A DNA stretch of 64,000 nt from assembly GCA_030847615.1 (NCBI GenBank), contig JAUMIR010000015.1:6899501-6963500 (forward strand), read 5' to 3'. Below, in pieces: positions 44,403-55,400 of this stretch. The DNA comes from Gambelia wislizenii. Lineage: Eukaryota > Chordata > Lepidosauria > Squamata > Crotaphytidae. Position 1 is the stretch's first letter; each line of letters begins with the position of its first letter. A model generated the notes under the pieces. That model searched no databases and had not been told where the DNA came from. It was given only the letters and a program-made list of their open reading frames with translations. The position numbers and the translations under genes are program-made.

Positions 44403-47315
44403 TCAAAGCATCCCCGACAGATGGCCATCCAGCCTCTGTTTAAAGACCTCCAAGGAAGGAGACCCCACCACGCTCCGAGGGAGTGTGTTCCACTGCCGAA
44501 CAGCTCTGACTGTCAAAAAGTTCCTCCTCATGTTGAGGTGGAATCTCTGTTCCTGGAGCTTGCACCCATTGCTCCGTGTTCCAGTCTCTGGAGCAGCAGA
44601 AAACAAGCCTGCTCCATCCTCAGTGTGACATCCCTTCAAATACTTAAACAGGGCTATCATGTCGCCTCTAAACCGTCTTTTTTCCAGGCTAAACATACCC
44701 AGCTCCCTAAGTCTCTCCTCATAAGGCATTGTTTCCAGACCTTTCACCATTTTAGTTGCCCTTCTCTGGACACGCTCCAATTTGTCAATATCCTTTCTGA
44801 ATTGTGGTGCCCAGAACTGGACACAGTATTCTAAGTGAGGTCTGACCAAGGCAGAATAGAGTGGCACTATTACTTCCCTTGATCTAGACACTATACTTCT
44901 ATTGATACAGCCCAAAATTGCATTGGCCTTTTTAGCTGCTGCATCACACTGTTGGCTCATGTTCAACTTGTGGTCTACTAGGACTCCTAGATCCCTTTCG
45001 CACATAGTCTCATTCAGCCAGGTCTCTCCCATCCTATATTTATGCATTTCATTTTTCCGCCCTAAATGCAGTACTTTACATTTCTCCGTATTGAATTTCA
45101 TTTTGTTAGCTTTGGCCCAGCTCTCCAGTCTATCCAGGTCATTCTGAATTTTGATCCTGTCCTCTAGGGTATTAGCTACTCCTCCCAATTTGGTGTCATC
45201 TGCAAATTTGATAAGTATGCCCCTAATTCCCTCATCTAAGTCATTGATAAAGATGTTGAATAGCACTGGGCCCAGGACAGAACCCTGTGGCACCCCACTG
45301 GTCACATCTTTCCAAGACGAAGAGGAGCCACTGCTGAGCACCCTTTGGGTTCGGCCGGTCAACCAATTACAAATCCATTGAACAGTTAACTTGTCTAGCC
45401 CACATTCTACAAGCTTGTTTGCAAGAATGTCATGGGGAACCTTGTCAAAGGCCTTACTGAAATCAAGGTATGCAATGTCCACAGCATTCCCTTCATCTAC
45501 CAAGCTGGTAACTTTATCAAAAAAAGAGATCAGATTAGTCTGGCATGACTTGTTTCTCTGAAACCCATGCTGACTTTTTGTGATTATGGCATTGCCTTCT
45601 AAATGTTCACAGACTCTCTGTTTAATGATCTGTTCTAGAATCTTCCCTGGTATTGATGTCAGACTAACTGGACGATAGTTGTTGGGATCCTCTTTTTTCC
45701 CCTTTTTGAAGATGGGAACAACGTTTGCCCTCCTCCAGTCTGCTGGGACTTCTCCTGTTCTCCAGGAGTTCTCAAAGATTATTGCCAATGGCTCTGAGAT
45801 TATATTTGCCAGCTCTTTTAATACTCTTGGATGTAGTTCATCTGGTCCTGGAGATTTAAATTCATTTAGATTAAGAAGGTGTTCCTGTACTACCTCTTTA
45901 CTTATTTTGAGCGGGATTTCCCCTATTGTGTCCTCTGTTCCATTCTCCTCAGGTTGGTCCTCCTTTTCCTTTTCTGAAAACACTGAGGCAAAGAAGGTGT
46001 TGAGTAATTCTGCCTTTTCTCGGTCCCCTGTTAGCATTTTGCCATCTTCTCCACGTAGCGGCCCTATCATTTCCTTCTTCCTCCTTTTGCTGCGGACATA
46101 CCCAAAAAAACCCTTTTTATTGTTCTTAACCTCCCTAGCAAGCCTGAGCTCATTCTGCGCTTTAGCTTTTCTGACTTTACTCCTACACGTGTTCGCTATC
46201 TGTTTGAATTCTTCTTTGGTGATTTCCCCCCTTTTCCATTTCCTATACATGTTCCGTTTAAAACTTAGCTCCATTGAAAGTTCTTTAGTCATCCATCCTG
46301 GTTTCTTGAGACACCTCCCATTTTTCTTCCTCAATGGTACTGTTTGAAATTGTGCCTTCAGTATCTCCCTTTTGAGAAAGTCCCATCCGTCTTGAGGTCC
46401 CTTCTCTTTTAGTATTCCTGACCATGGGATCACCCCCAGTATTTCCCTGAGTTTATTGAAATCAGCTCTCCTAAAGTCAAGAATGCGTGTCTGACTATGC
46501 CTGGCTTCTCCTTTCCATTGTATAACAAACTCCAGGAGAACATGATCACTCTCACCTAAGGATCCCACCACTTGCACCCCATTAACCAGGTCGTCTCTGT
46601 TGGTTAGGATCAGATCTAAAATAGCTGACCCCCTTGTTGCCTCTTCCACCTTTTGGACCATGAAATTGTCTTCCAGGCATGTAAGGAATTTGCTAGACCT
46701 TGTAGTTTTGGCTGAGTTAGATTGCCAGCAAATATCAGGATAGTTGAAGTCACCCATCACTACTACATCTCTCCTTTCTGCATGTATGTTCATCTGTTCT
46801 AGAAAGGCAACATCCAATTCCTCCGTCTGATTTGGGGGTCTGTAGTAGAGTCCCACAATAACATCCCTGTTGTTTCCCTCCCCTTTAATTTTTATCCAGA
46901 TGCTCTCCACCTGGCTTCCAGTATTGATGTCATGGATCACTTCACTGGTGTAAATATCCCTGACATATAATGCTATTCCTCCTCCTTTCCTGTTTGGCCT
47001 GTTTCTCCTATAAAGGTTATACCCCTCTATTCCTACATTCCAATCGTGAGACTCGTCCCACCAGGTTTCAGTAACGCCTATTATATCATATTTGTTTTGT
47101 AGTGCAAGGAGTTCAAGTTCATCTTGCTTATTTCCCATGCTCTGTGCATTAGTGTAGAGACATCTGAGACCATGTGTTCCCTTTACTTGCTCCCTGTGCA
47201 AGTTTTTTTGCCTCCCACTGTTGGGTCCTTGCACTGTTTGCCTTGTTCCCTCTATGACAGTTTGACTATTTTCTCCATCCCTTTTGCCTTCCAGAATACT
47301 GTCTCCCTCCCCCAT
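44403..47315 (-). CDS. CR1 ORF2: AP endonuclease and reverse transcriptase
   Basis: The frame is open from 47474, but the ATG at 47315, five bases after the ORF1 stop, is the better start (970 residues): the same arrangement survives in the CR1 at 3711, and the upstream codons overlap ORF1. Endonuclease: CLYTNAQSMGNKQDELELL, VTETWWDESHDW, VVMGDFNYPDICW, and SDHVLLEF near the end. RT: RRANVVPIFKKG, NYRPVSLTSIPGKILE, HGFQRNKSC, YLDFSKAFDKVPHDIL (first Asp), VPQGSVLGPVLFNIFIND, KFADDTKLGG (FADD active site), then the C-terminal region ending RLDGHLSGML. No stops or frameshifts are present. The product would nick DNA and copy CR1 RNA at the nick. Expression is probably by reinitiation after ORF1. 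Confidence 0.95.
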   Translation of the reverse strand: MGEGDSILEGKRDGENSQTVIEGTRQTVQGPNSGRQKNLHREQVKGTHGLRCLYTNAQSMGNKQDELELLALQNKYDIIGVTETWWDESHDWNVGIEGYNLYRRNRPNRKGGGIALYVRDIYTSEVIHDINTGSQVESIWIKIKGEGNNRDVIVGLYYRPPNQTEELDVAFLEQMNIHAERRDVVVMGDFNYPDICWQSNSAKTTRSSKFLTCLEDNFMVQKVEEATRGSAILDLILTNRDDLVNGVQVVGSLGESDHVLLEFVIQWKGEARHSQTRILDFRRADFNKLREILGVIPWSGILKEKGPQDGWDFLKREILKAQFQTVPLRKKNGRCLKKPGWMTKELSMELSFKRNMYRKWKRGEITKEEFKQIANTCRSKVRKAKAQNELRLAREVKNNKKGFFGYVRSKRRKKEMIGPLRGEDGKMLTGDREKAELLNTFFASVFSEKEKEDQPEENGTEDTIGEIPLKISKEVVQEHLLNLNEFKSPGPDELHPRVLKELANIISEPLAIIFENSWRTGEVPADWRRANVVPIFKKGKKEDPNNYRPVSLTSIPGKILEQIIKQRVCEHLEGNAIITKSQHGFQRNKSCQTNLISFFDKVTSLVDEGNAVDIAYLDFSKAFDKVPHDILANKLVECGLDKLTVQWICNWLTGRTQRVLSSGSSSSWKDVTSGVPQGSVLGPVLFNIFINDLDEGIRGILIKFADDTKLGGVANTLEDRIKIQNDLDRLESWAKANKMKFNTEKCKVLHLGRKNEMHKYRMGETWLNETMCERDLGVLVDHKLNMSQQCDAAAKKANAILGCINRSIVSRSREVIVPLYSALVRPHLEYCVQFWAPQFRKDIDKLERVQRRATKMVKGLETMPYEERLRELGMFSLEKRRFRGDMIALFKYLKGCHTEDGAGLFSAAPETGTRSNGCKLQEQRFHLNMRRNFLTVRAVRQWNTLPRSVVGSPSLEVFKQRLDGHLSGML

Positions 47316-47320
47316 TTGAC

Positions 47321-48298
47321 TCAGTTTAAAGCCCTCCTGATCAAATTCTTGAGACTGTTGGCAAAAATGTTTCTTCCAACTGTTGTAAGATGCACCCCAT
47401 CTCTTGCCAGAAGTCCCCCCGCATGGAAGCGCAGTCCATGATCCAAGAATCCAATTTGTTCTCGGCGACACCATCTACGGAGCCAGTTGTTTACGTCGGC
47501 TATTTTCCTCTCCCTTCTTGGACCATGCCCTTCAACTGGCAGAAGAGACGAGATGACCACCTGTGCGTTCATTTCTTTCAGCTTCCTCCCCAAGGCCTCA
47601 TAATCTCTTCTGATCTTGGGAAAGCTGTGCCTTGCAGTATCATTGGTTCCCACATGGACCAAAAGGAAGGGGTAATGATCCGTAGGCTTGACGAGTCTTG
47701 TCAGCCTCTCGGTCACATCACAGATCTTTGCCCCAGGGAGACAACACACCTCCCGAGTCATCTTGTCAGGCCCACATACCACTGCTTCTGTACCCCTCAG
47801 CAAGGAGTCCCCCACCACCACCACACGCCTCCGCTGAGGCTTCGCAGCTGCTGTTCCTTGCGGTGGTCCTCTCAAGGTCCCCTGCTCTACCCCTGAAGTC
47901 TGTCCATGCTGTTCTTCCTCGTTGTCCTTGATAAGGGAAAGGGCTTCGAATCGATTCTGTAGCTGCAAGCTGCTGGAAGAATCCCTGGATTTTCTTGTTC
48001 TGCGTGTGACATTCCTCCAGCTGTCTACTTCCTGTGTCCGTGAAGTGACCCTCTCCTCCACAGCCACTTCCTCTGTGTGGTCCCCATCCAAGACTGTTTG
48101 TTCTGTTCTGTCCAGGAAAACCTCTTGCTCCCGAATCTGTTGAAGTGTAGCTACCCGTGTCTCCAGCTGCTGTACTTTCTCCTCCAAGAGGGCTACCAGC
48201 TTGCATTTGGTGCATGTGAAGTTCTCCACGTCTGTAGACAAGAATACAAACATCGCACAAGTGTTGCAAGTGACTGCTGCAGTCCCCTCAGTGTCCAT
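47321..48298 (-). CDS. CR1 ORF1: zinc-finger, coiled-coil, SGNH esterase protein
   Basis: 325 residues from a true ATG. The N-terminus has CNTC (11-14) and CTKC (about 29-32), a zinc-finger-like pair. It is followed by a leucine-rich coiled coil (LLEEKVQQLETRVATLQQI), a charged Ser-rich linker, and an SGNH-hydrolase domain from about residue 155: VVVVGDSLLRG (nucleophile Ser), LLVHVGTNDTA (Asn), and ARDGVHLTTVG (Asp/His). The esterase domain is the known ORF1 form of CR1 clade LINEs. The protein is thought to bind the RNA and help reach chromatin or membranes. Ends TGA, then ATG of ORF2 after five bases. Confidence 0.93.
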   Translation of the reverse strand: MDTEGTAAVTCNTCAMFVFLSTDVENFTCTKCKLVALLEEKVQQLETRVATLQQIREQEVFLDRTEQTVLDGDHTEEVAVEERVTSRTQEVDSWRNVTRRTRKSRDSSSSLQLQNRFEALSLIKDNEEEQHGQTSGVEQGTLRGPPQGTAAAKPQRRRVVVVGDSLLRGTEAVVCGPDKMTREVCCLPGAKICDVTERLTRLVKPTDHYPFLLVHVGTNDTARHSFPKIRRDYEALGRKLKEMNAQVVISSLLPVEGHGPRRERKIADVNNWLRRWCRREQIGFLDHGLRFHAGGLLARDGVHLTTVGRNIFANSLKNLIRRALN

Positions 48299-48423
48299 GA
48301 TGAGAGCTTTTAGTTAATCTAAGAACTCTTAGTTAATGCTGAGAATGCTAAGCTGTACTTTTAGGTCTGCTGTATTTTTGTTTGGTTACTGAAATTCGCG
48401 CGCCGTTAGGCTTGCGCCTCTGG

Positions 48424-49512
48424 CTCTTGAGGGTAAAAGGGGAAGTTCAGAAGTTCAAGCCCCTCAGCAACAAGCAGCCTCTCCCAACAGTTTTTTTTTA
48501 AAACAATTCAATCTCCCCAGTCAGAATGGCTGTCCAGAAGTTGCTTCCTTCTTCTCCCTGGCAGGAAACTGGCAGGAAACTTGCTGTCCAGAAGCTGCTC
48601 TCCTTCTCTCTGGCAGGAAACTGGCCTGGAAAGCCTCTGCAAGGACTTATATAGAGCTAGGCTCCCAGCTCCACCCCCTAATGACTCACAGGTGTGACTC
48701 ACAGGTGTGACTCACAGGAAGGCGCTTGAGGGTAAAAGGGCAAGGTCAGAAGTTCAAGCCCCTCAGCAACAAGCAGCCTCTCCCAACAGTTTTTTTTAAA
48801 ACAATTCAATCTCCCCAGTCAGAATGGCTGTCCAGAAGTTGCTTCCTTCTTCTCCCTGGCAGGAAACTGGCAGGAAACTTGCTGTCCAGAAGCTGCTCTC
48901 CTTCTCTCTGGCAGGAAACTGGCCTGGAAAGCCTCTGCAAGGACTTATATAGAGCTAGGCTCCCAGCTCCACCCCCTAATGACTCACAGGTGTGACTCAC
49001 AGGTGTGACTCACAGGAAGGCGCTTGAGGGTAAAAGGGCAAGGTCAGAAGTTCAAGCCCCTCAGCAACAAGCAGCCTCTCCCAACAGTTTTTTTTAAAAC
49101 AATTCAATCTCCCCAGTCAGAATGGCTGTCCAGAAGTTGCTTCCTTCTTCTCCCTGGCAGGAAACTGGCAGGAAACTTGCTGTCCAGAAGCTGCTCTCCT
49201 TCTCTCTGGCAGGAAACTGGCCTGGAAAGCCTCTGCAAGGACTTATATAGAGCTAGGCTCCCAGCTCCACCCCCTAATGACTCACAGGTGTGACTCACAG
49301 GTGTGACTCACAGGAAGGCGCTTGAGGGTAAAAGGGCAAGGTCAGAAGTTCAAGCCCCTCAGCAACAAGCAGCCTCTCCCAACAGTTTTTTTTAAAACAA
49401 TTCAATCTCCCCAGTCAGAATGGCTGTCCAGAAGTTGCTTCCTTCTTCTCCCTGGCAGGAAACTGGCAGGAAACTTGCTGTCCAGAAGCTGCTCTCCTTC
49501 TCTCTGGCAGGA
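48424..49512 (-). promoter_or_regulatory. CR1 promoter array: 3.65 monomers of 298 bp
   Basis: Units at about 48424-48720, 48721-49018, 49019-49316 and a truncated 49317-49512, nearly identical. On the minus strand each unit holds three TGAGTCA (TGACTCA) motifs spaced 13 bases (48682, 48695, 48708 and +298, +596). Then come a GGGGGTGGAGCTGGGAGCC block, a TATATAAG TATA box (near 48650, 48948, 49246), the repeated tttcctgccag/agaaggag elements, and the 63-bp-type unit (gcttgttgctgagggg). TGACTCA is the AP-1 consensus. Tandem promoters resemble the monomer arrays of some mammalian L1s. The small frames 48726-48995, 49024-49293 and their partners are repeat by-products. Confidence 0.85.
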
Positions 49513-49532
49513 AAACACCACCACAGTCTTTT

Positions 49533-50060
49533 AGTATCAGACAACACCACCACAGTCTTTTACGTCAACCAACAGGGAGGAACCAGGTCCAAAACTCTTC
49601 TGGACCTATCAACCCAGATATGGGATTGGTGTATAGCCAGGAACATATTCCTGAAGGCCATCCACCTAGCAGGGGAACAGAACGATATTGCAGATTGACT
49701 GAGCAGGATAAGGAGCAACTGCCAAGAATGGTTTCTAGCCCAGGAGGTTCTGTCAGCAGTCTTTGTGGAATGGGATCAACCGTCAATAGGTCTCTTTGCG
49801 TCCCCTCAAAATGCCAAATGCAAACTGTACTGCTCACAGCAACGGTCACCCCGCAAGAATCTGGGGGATGCGTTCCTATTCAGGTGGACAGTTGCTATGC
49901 TGTATGCTTTCCACACGTTCCCACTTCTCTCCAGAGTTGTAGCCAAGCTCAGGAGAAACAGATTGAACTGCATCCTGATAACACTGTGGCGGCCCAGACA
50001 ACCCTGGTTTGCCCCCCCTTCTCCTCTCCAAGCGCCGATTCCACTGCCTTCCCTTACAGA
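49533..50060 (+). pseudogene. DIRS element RNase H end
   Basis: Continues the frame broken at 44308: SDNTTTVFYVNQQGGTRSKT, then LDLSTQIWDWCIARNIFLKA and HLAGEQNDIAD, then WDQPSIGLFASPQNAK, KNLGDAFLFRWTVAMLYAF and WRPRQPWFAP. This is a typical DIRS RNase H and connector region. It is cut at 50060 by the hAT-like element. Confidence 0.85.
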
Positions 50061-50172
50061 CAGGGCCGGTTTAAGGAATTTTGGGACCCCCTGCAATGCT
50101 TTATTTTGGGGGGCCCATATGTTTATCTCAGGTCAATGTAACCTAACCTATTCACAGTACAGGATGTTCAGA

Positions 50173-50418
50173 TTACAGTAGGACCCCTGTATCCCTGGAT
50201 TCATTATCCATGGAACACAAAATAGCACACCTACCACAGAGTCTTCCTAGAAAATGTGTCATCCCTAGCCATTTTCTAGGCCCTCCAAGGCAACTCTTTG
50301 GTATTTTATACCAGAAGTCCCATTATTTTCAATGGTGTTCACTATTATCCACAGTTTTCAGAATTCATGCCCGCATAGAACCAATCCCCAGTGGATAAGG
50401 AGGGGGGGCTACTATATT
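50173..50418. mobile_element. Mariner-like MITE
   Basis: Inverted ends acagtaggacccct and aggggggctactata flanked by TA. Non-coding, about 245 bp, inside the left part of the hAT-like element. Confidence 0.45.
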
Positions 50419-50544
50419 ACATAATTTGCCACCAATAATGTAGTTTAAAAACTATATTATAGGCACTAACAAAATATTTTTTGTTTATTAGCAATTAATG
50501 TAATGGTGTAGATTTCCTCAAAGAAAAGAAAGAATGGACTACAA

Positions 50545-51182
50545 GCTGAACATGAGTTAGCAGTGTGATGCAGCAGCAAAAAATGCCAATGCAATTCTAG
50601 GCTGCATTAATAGGAGTATAATGTTTAGCTCAAGGGAAGTAATAGTGCCACTGTATTCTGCATTCGTCAGACCTCACCTGGAAGACTGTGTCCAGTTCTG
50701 GGAACCACAATTCAGGAAGGGTATTGAGAAGCTGGAATGTGTCCAGAGGAGGGCAACCAAAATGGTGGGAGGTCTGGAAGCCATTATGCCCTATGAGAAG
50801 CAGGTTAGGGAACTGGGTAGGTTTAGTCTGGAGAAGAGAAGGTTGAGAGGGGACAATGTTTAAATATTTGAAGGGATGTCATACTGAAGATGGAGCAAGC
50901 TTGTTTTCTGCTGCTCCAGAGACTAAGACATGGAGCAAAGGGTTCAAACTCCAGGAAAAGAGATTTCACCAAAACATTAGGAAGAAGTTCCTGATGGCAA
51001 GAGCTGTTCAGAAGTGGAATGCACTGCCTGGGAGTGTGGTGGAGTCTCCTTCTTCAGAGATTTTTAAGAGAGGCTGGGCAGCCATCTGTTGTGAGGGCTT
51101 TGATTGTGTGTTCCTGCAGTGCAGAAGCTGATTGGATGGGGTGGCTGTTGGGGTCCCTTCAAGCCCTATGATTCTATGATTC
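50545..51182 (+). mobile_element. CR1 LINE, 5'-truncated
   Basis: ORF2 C-terminal codons ([20 protein letters not shown] ... WNALPGSVVESPSSEIFK) and an octamer terminus (tatgattctatgattctagg). Older type, like 10667-11046. Confidence 0.9.
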
Positions 51183-51302
51183 TAGGCTGCTTTCAGAGCC
51201 TGGGAAAGTTACTTTTGGATTACACCTCCCAGAATCCCCCTGCAAGCACCCTTCTCAAGGCCTGGTTGCATTGTTCCTTTTCCAGCATTCTCTAGCCCAG
51301 TG

Positions 51303-51446
51303 GTCTTTAAAGAGAGGCTGGATGGCCATCTGTCAGGGATGCTTTGATTGTGATATCCTGCATGGCAGGGTGTTGGACTGGATGGCCCTTGTGGTCTCTT
51401 CCAACTCTACAATTCTATGATTCTATGATTCTATGATTCTATGATA
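51303..51446 (+). mobile_element. CR1 3' end, 5'-truncated
   Basis: ggtctttaaagagaggctgg through the conserved terminus, and five octamer units to 51446. Confidence 0.88.
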
Positions 51447-51579
51447 TTCTCACAGGGGGTCCACAAAGGCTTGAAGGCTGCTTGGCCCACCTCCTCCCTG
51501 TAGTGGAACAGCCATGTGACAGGAACCAAGGCAAAGGCTGGCTGGCTTGGCCTGTATATTGCCATTCAATCCACTCCAG

Positions 51580-52107
51580 CTACAAACATGCAGGAAGAAG
51601 CAAGAGTGCCTTTGAGGGAAAGGTTAATGGATGGTGTAATTGTATTTTTTTTTTGTTAGCTAATATTATTAGGGCTTTAAATCTTGCGTTATAAAGAGCT
51701 TGAAAATGATCCTCCCATATCCCTGGAGGGATGTGACAATCCACTGTAGCTGGCCCATTTCTCTGGGAACTTGATGTAATATGCCAGAATAGAGCTGTGT
51801 TGTTGGATCTGACTGCCTGGATAAGTTGTGTCCAGTCATTCTTCATGGCTTCTTTTTTCTTGTTCATCAGCAGCTTTTTGTAGTCTCTTTTCTGCTGAAG
51901 CAGCATTGGTGCAGCATCTGGGATGTTATTAGATAGATAACCCTGATAAATATCACTGAGGGCTTTTTTAGCATTAACACATTCCTTGTCAAACCATGGT
52001 TTGGAGTGGTGCTGTTGTTGTTTCCGCTGATGTGCGCTACTTTGACGGATTAGATATTGGTGTAGAGCTTGGGTAAGTGTATGTGTAAGTGTATTGTAAT
52101 TTTCCAA
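51580..52107 (-). pseudogene. LINE ORF2 fragment between endonuclease and RT
   Basis: Open frame with SKPWFDKECVNAKKALSDIY, then RDYKKLLMNKKKEAMKNDWT and NTALFWHITSSSQRNGP. The KPWFD(K)EC ... AL/FW pattern is typical of the linker region that follows the endonuclease in several LINE clades. The clade is unresolved. No RT catalytic motifs are present, so it is a relic. Confidence 0.5.
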
Positions 52108-52317
52108 TCTTGAGTTAAGTCTTGGAGCAACAAAAGATATTTAAAGAGGATTCCTGGTAAAGAAAAAGTTAAGAACCACTGCTTAACCCAATGGCTCTCA
52201 CATAGCACTAATGGGATACTGGTGTTTTAGTGACAGCAATAAAACCATTGTTCCCAGCAATATTACTCAAAAATTGTATTTATATTCTTTATATTCTTCT
52301 GTTAAAAAAGCCAGAGT

Positions 52318-52444
52318 GTTGTAAAAGTTTCAGCATTGCCCTATGACTGTGGAGACAAGGGTCTGAATCCTTACTCAGCCATGAATACTCACTGGGTAAC
52401 CTTAGGCACGTCACACTCTCTCAGCCTCAAAGGAAGTCAAAGGC
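52318..52444 (+). mobile_element. Sauria-type SINE, left half (split by L1)
   Basis: gacaagggtctgaatcctta, actgggtaaccttaggcacg and ctctcagcctcaaaggaagt match the SINE middle at 16420-16530. It ends at the L1 insertion point and resumes at 57554. The bases aaaggaagtcaaaggc occur at both junctions. Confidence 0.75.
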
Positions 52445-55400
52445 CCTGAGGTAAATGTAAAAGACTTAAAAATCAAGGTAAACTCACATCAGAATTTTTT
52501 CATTTGATAGAAGTCCAACTTGAAGTTTTATGGAGATTTAAACACCCCAACATCAAAGATTATACCTTTTTTTCTGGTGGTCACAATTCATGGTCAAGAA
52601 TTGATCTGATTTGGCTCTCTAAAAGTTTGTTACACATTGCAAAAAAGATTGAAATCTTACCTCACATCTTTAGTAATCACAATCTGGTTAAAGAGTGTTT
52701 AGGATTTGGGTTAGAAGCAAAGAGTTGTAGACTAAATAGTAATTTACTTTGAAATGATACCTTCATATGCCAATGTAATAAAGAACTGGAAGAATTTTTA
52801 AAGTTTAACTTAGACAATGAAGTTAATACACTTATCATTTGGGATACAGCTAAGGCAGTAAGTAGAGGTATATTTATTCAAAAATCAGTGGAGTTAAAAA
52901 AAAGCAAAGAGAAGAAATGACAGACCTTACAAATAAAATTAAGGAGTTAGAAAATTAAAATTAGATCCTAAGAATAAAGTCATGCAGAATAGTATAACGT
53001 TTGTTAAGAAATAATTATCAATGTTTATGCTGGAAGAAATGAAAAAAAAATTAAAATGTTTGAGGCAAAACTACTTTGAAAATGCCAATAAACCAGGGCA
53101 GTGCCTGGCTTATAAGATTAGAAAAGAGAAGAAGGAATGTTTAATTAACCAAATTAAAGAAGGAGATAGGATAATTTCAGAAAGAAAAGAAATAAAAAAA
53201 ATATTTTATCATTATTTTCAGAATTTGTATAATCATCAGGAACAAGAAGATGATAAGAAAATAGAGGATTGTTTGCTAGCTAAAAAACTACCACAAATTG
53301 ACCCAAGTCACAAAGAAATCTTGAATAAACCAATTTCATTTGTGGAAATAAATGACGCAATAGACAGATTGAAACTGAATAAAACTCCAGGTCCAGATGA
53401 TTTATCCGCTGGTTATTATAAGTGCTTCAAGACTATACTACTAAAGCCAATGCAGAAGATGATGAACTCCATTTTGGAGCTAGGCCGGCTTCCTGAAAGT
53501 TGGAAAGAAGTTAAAATTATTCTAATACCTAAATCAGATATAGAGATACCATCTCCTAAAGATTACAGGCCAATATCATAGCTTAATGACAACTACAAAA
53601 TATTTACTTCCATTTTGGCATATCATTTACGTAAGATTCTACTAGATTACATAAGTAATGATGAAACAGTGTTCCTTCCAGGCCGTTAAATGAAAGAAAA
53701 TATGAGAACAACAATAGATATATTAGAATATTTTGAAAGGCATAATGAAAAAAAAAAGGCGCCTTAGTTTTTTCTAGATGCTGAGAAGGCATTTGACATT
53801 AGATGGGGTTTCCTTTTTAAAGTATTAGACTTAATGAATTTTGGTAATCCTTTTACGGCATGGATTTGGGTGATTTACTCTAACCAAAAGGCCTCCCTGA
53901 TTATTAATGAGGAAAAAACATAATCTTTAAATATAAAAAAGGGGACTAGACAAGGTTATCCCTTGTCCCCATTATTGTTTATTCTAGTTTTAGAGGTAAT
54001 ACTAAGAGAAATAAGGCTTCACAATATGATATATGGTGTCAAGATAGGTCAAGATCAACTTAAATACAGAGCATTTGCAGACGACTTTTTTTACCTTGAA
54101 GATCCATTAGCTCAAATAGATAAACTATTGAATTTAGTGACAGCCTTTGGTCATTTGGCAGGTTTTAAAGTTAATAAAGCAAAAACTAAGATTCTTATAA
54201 AAAATGTTAATTTGAAAGAAAAGGAATCACTGGAAAAAGCTTCAGGTATATGTTGTGCCAAAAAGGTTAAATATCTAGGGATTATTATCTCTAATAACAA
54301 CAGACATTTATTGCAAAATAACTATGTGGCCATGTAGAACCAAATGAAAGATAAACTCAAACTTTGGGGAAATCTAGAATTGTCATTAATGGGAAGGATC
54401 ACATTAATTAAAATGAGTGTACTTCCTAAACAGCTATTTTTGTATCAAATGTTACCTATAGAAATAATAATAATAATAATAATAATATTTATTTATGCCC
54501 CGCCCCTCTGTCAAAACAATCGGGCGGCTTACAAAAATTAATATACAATACAGATAAAATCCCCAAACACCCCCCACCCTCCCCCATTTAAACAATTATA
54601 AGTTAAAACCAACTGATCTAAAATCACATTTAAAAACAATAAATACAATAAAACACAATAAATGGCCAGCATACTTAAAGAGGCCAGGATCCCCTGAGGC
54701 CGGGATCTAATTAGGAAAGGCCTGCCGAAAGAGATCCGTCTTTACTGCTTTTTAAAAGCTATTCAGGTTTGTTATCTGACGGATCTCATTCGGCAGGTCA
54801 TTCCACAATTTGGTGGCGATTACCAAAAAGGCCCTCTGGGAGGTTGCAGACAGCCTAGATTTTTGTGGCTGAAGCAAATTCCTCCCAGAGGACCGGAGTG
54901 CGCGGGGAGGATTGTATGGGAGGAGGGGGTTCCAGAGATAAGTTGGACCCAAGCCATTTAGGGCTTTAAAGGTAATAACCAACACCTTATACTGGGCCCA
55001 GAAACTGATAGGCAGCCAATGGAGAGATTTTAATACTGGAGTTATATGGTCTCTCTGAGATATTCCCGAGACCACTCTGGCTGCCATATTTTGTACCAAC
55101 TGAAGTTTCCGGACCAAGCATGAGGGCAGCCCCATGTAGAGCACATTGCAGAAATCTAGACACAAGGTTACCAGCATGTGCACCACAGTCTCAAGGTCCC
55201 TTGCTTCCAGTAAATGGCGCAGCTGGCGTATCAGCCGGAGCTGATAACAGACGCTCCTGACTGTCGCATTCACCTGACTAGTCATCTGAAGCGATGAATC
55301 AAGGAGCACCCCCAGACTGCTAACACAGTCCTTAATGGAGAGCGTGAGCCCGTCCAGGACTGGAGGATGCAACCCAACTCCTGGTTTTGGGGCCGCTACC

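Larger units (their letters stand above)
44309..49512 (-). mobile_element. Full-length CR1 LINE, both ORFs open
   Basis: 3' octamer terminus (44309-44338), short 3' untranslated region, ORF2 with stop at 44403, ORF1 from 48298 to 47321, a leader, and 3.65 head-to-tail 298-bp promoter monomers up to 49512. Catalytic motifs of endonuclease and RT are intact. It lies in a DIRS RNase H gene. Its 5' junction is marked by a 20-base duplication (49514-49533 equals 49543-49562). This is the best-preserved coding unit in the window. Confidence 0.95.

Noticed and set aside
45679..46347. 222-codon plus-strand frame within CR1
   Set aside because: It is antisense to the intact ORF2 and has no independent support.
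48726..49534. Three or more identical small ORFs in tandem (89 codons each, both strands)
   Set aside because: They are translations of the 298-bp CR1 promoter monomers. Identical period and lack of domain similarity make them repeat by-products.
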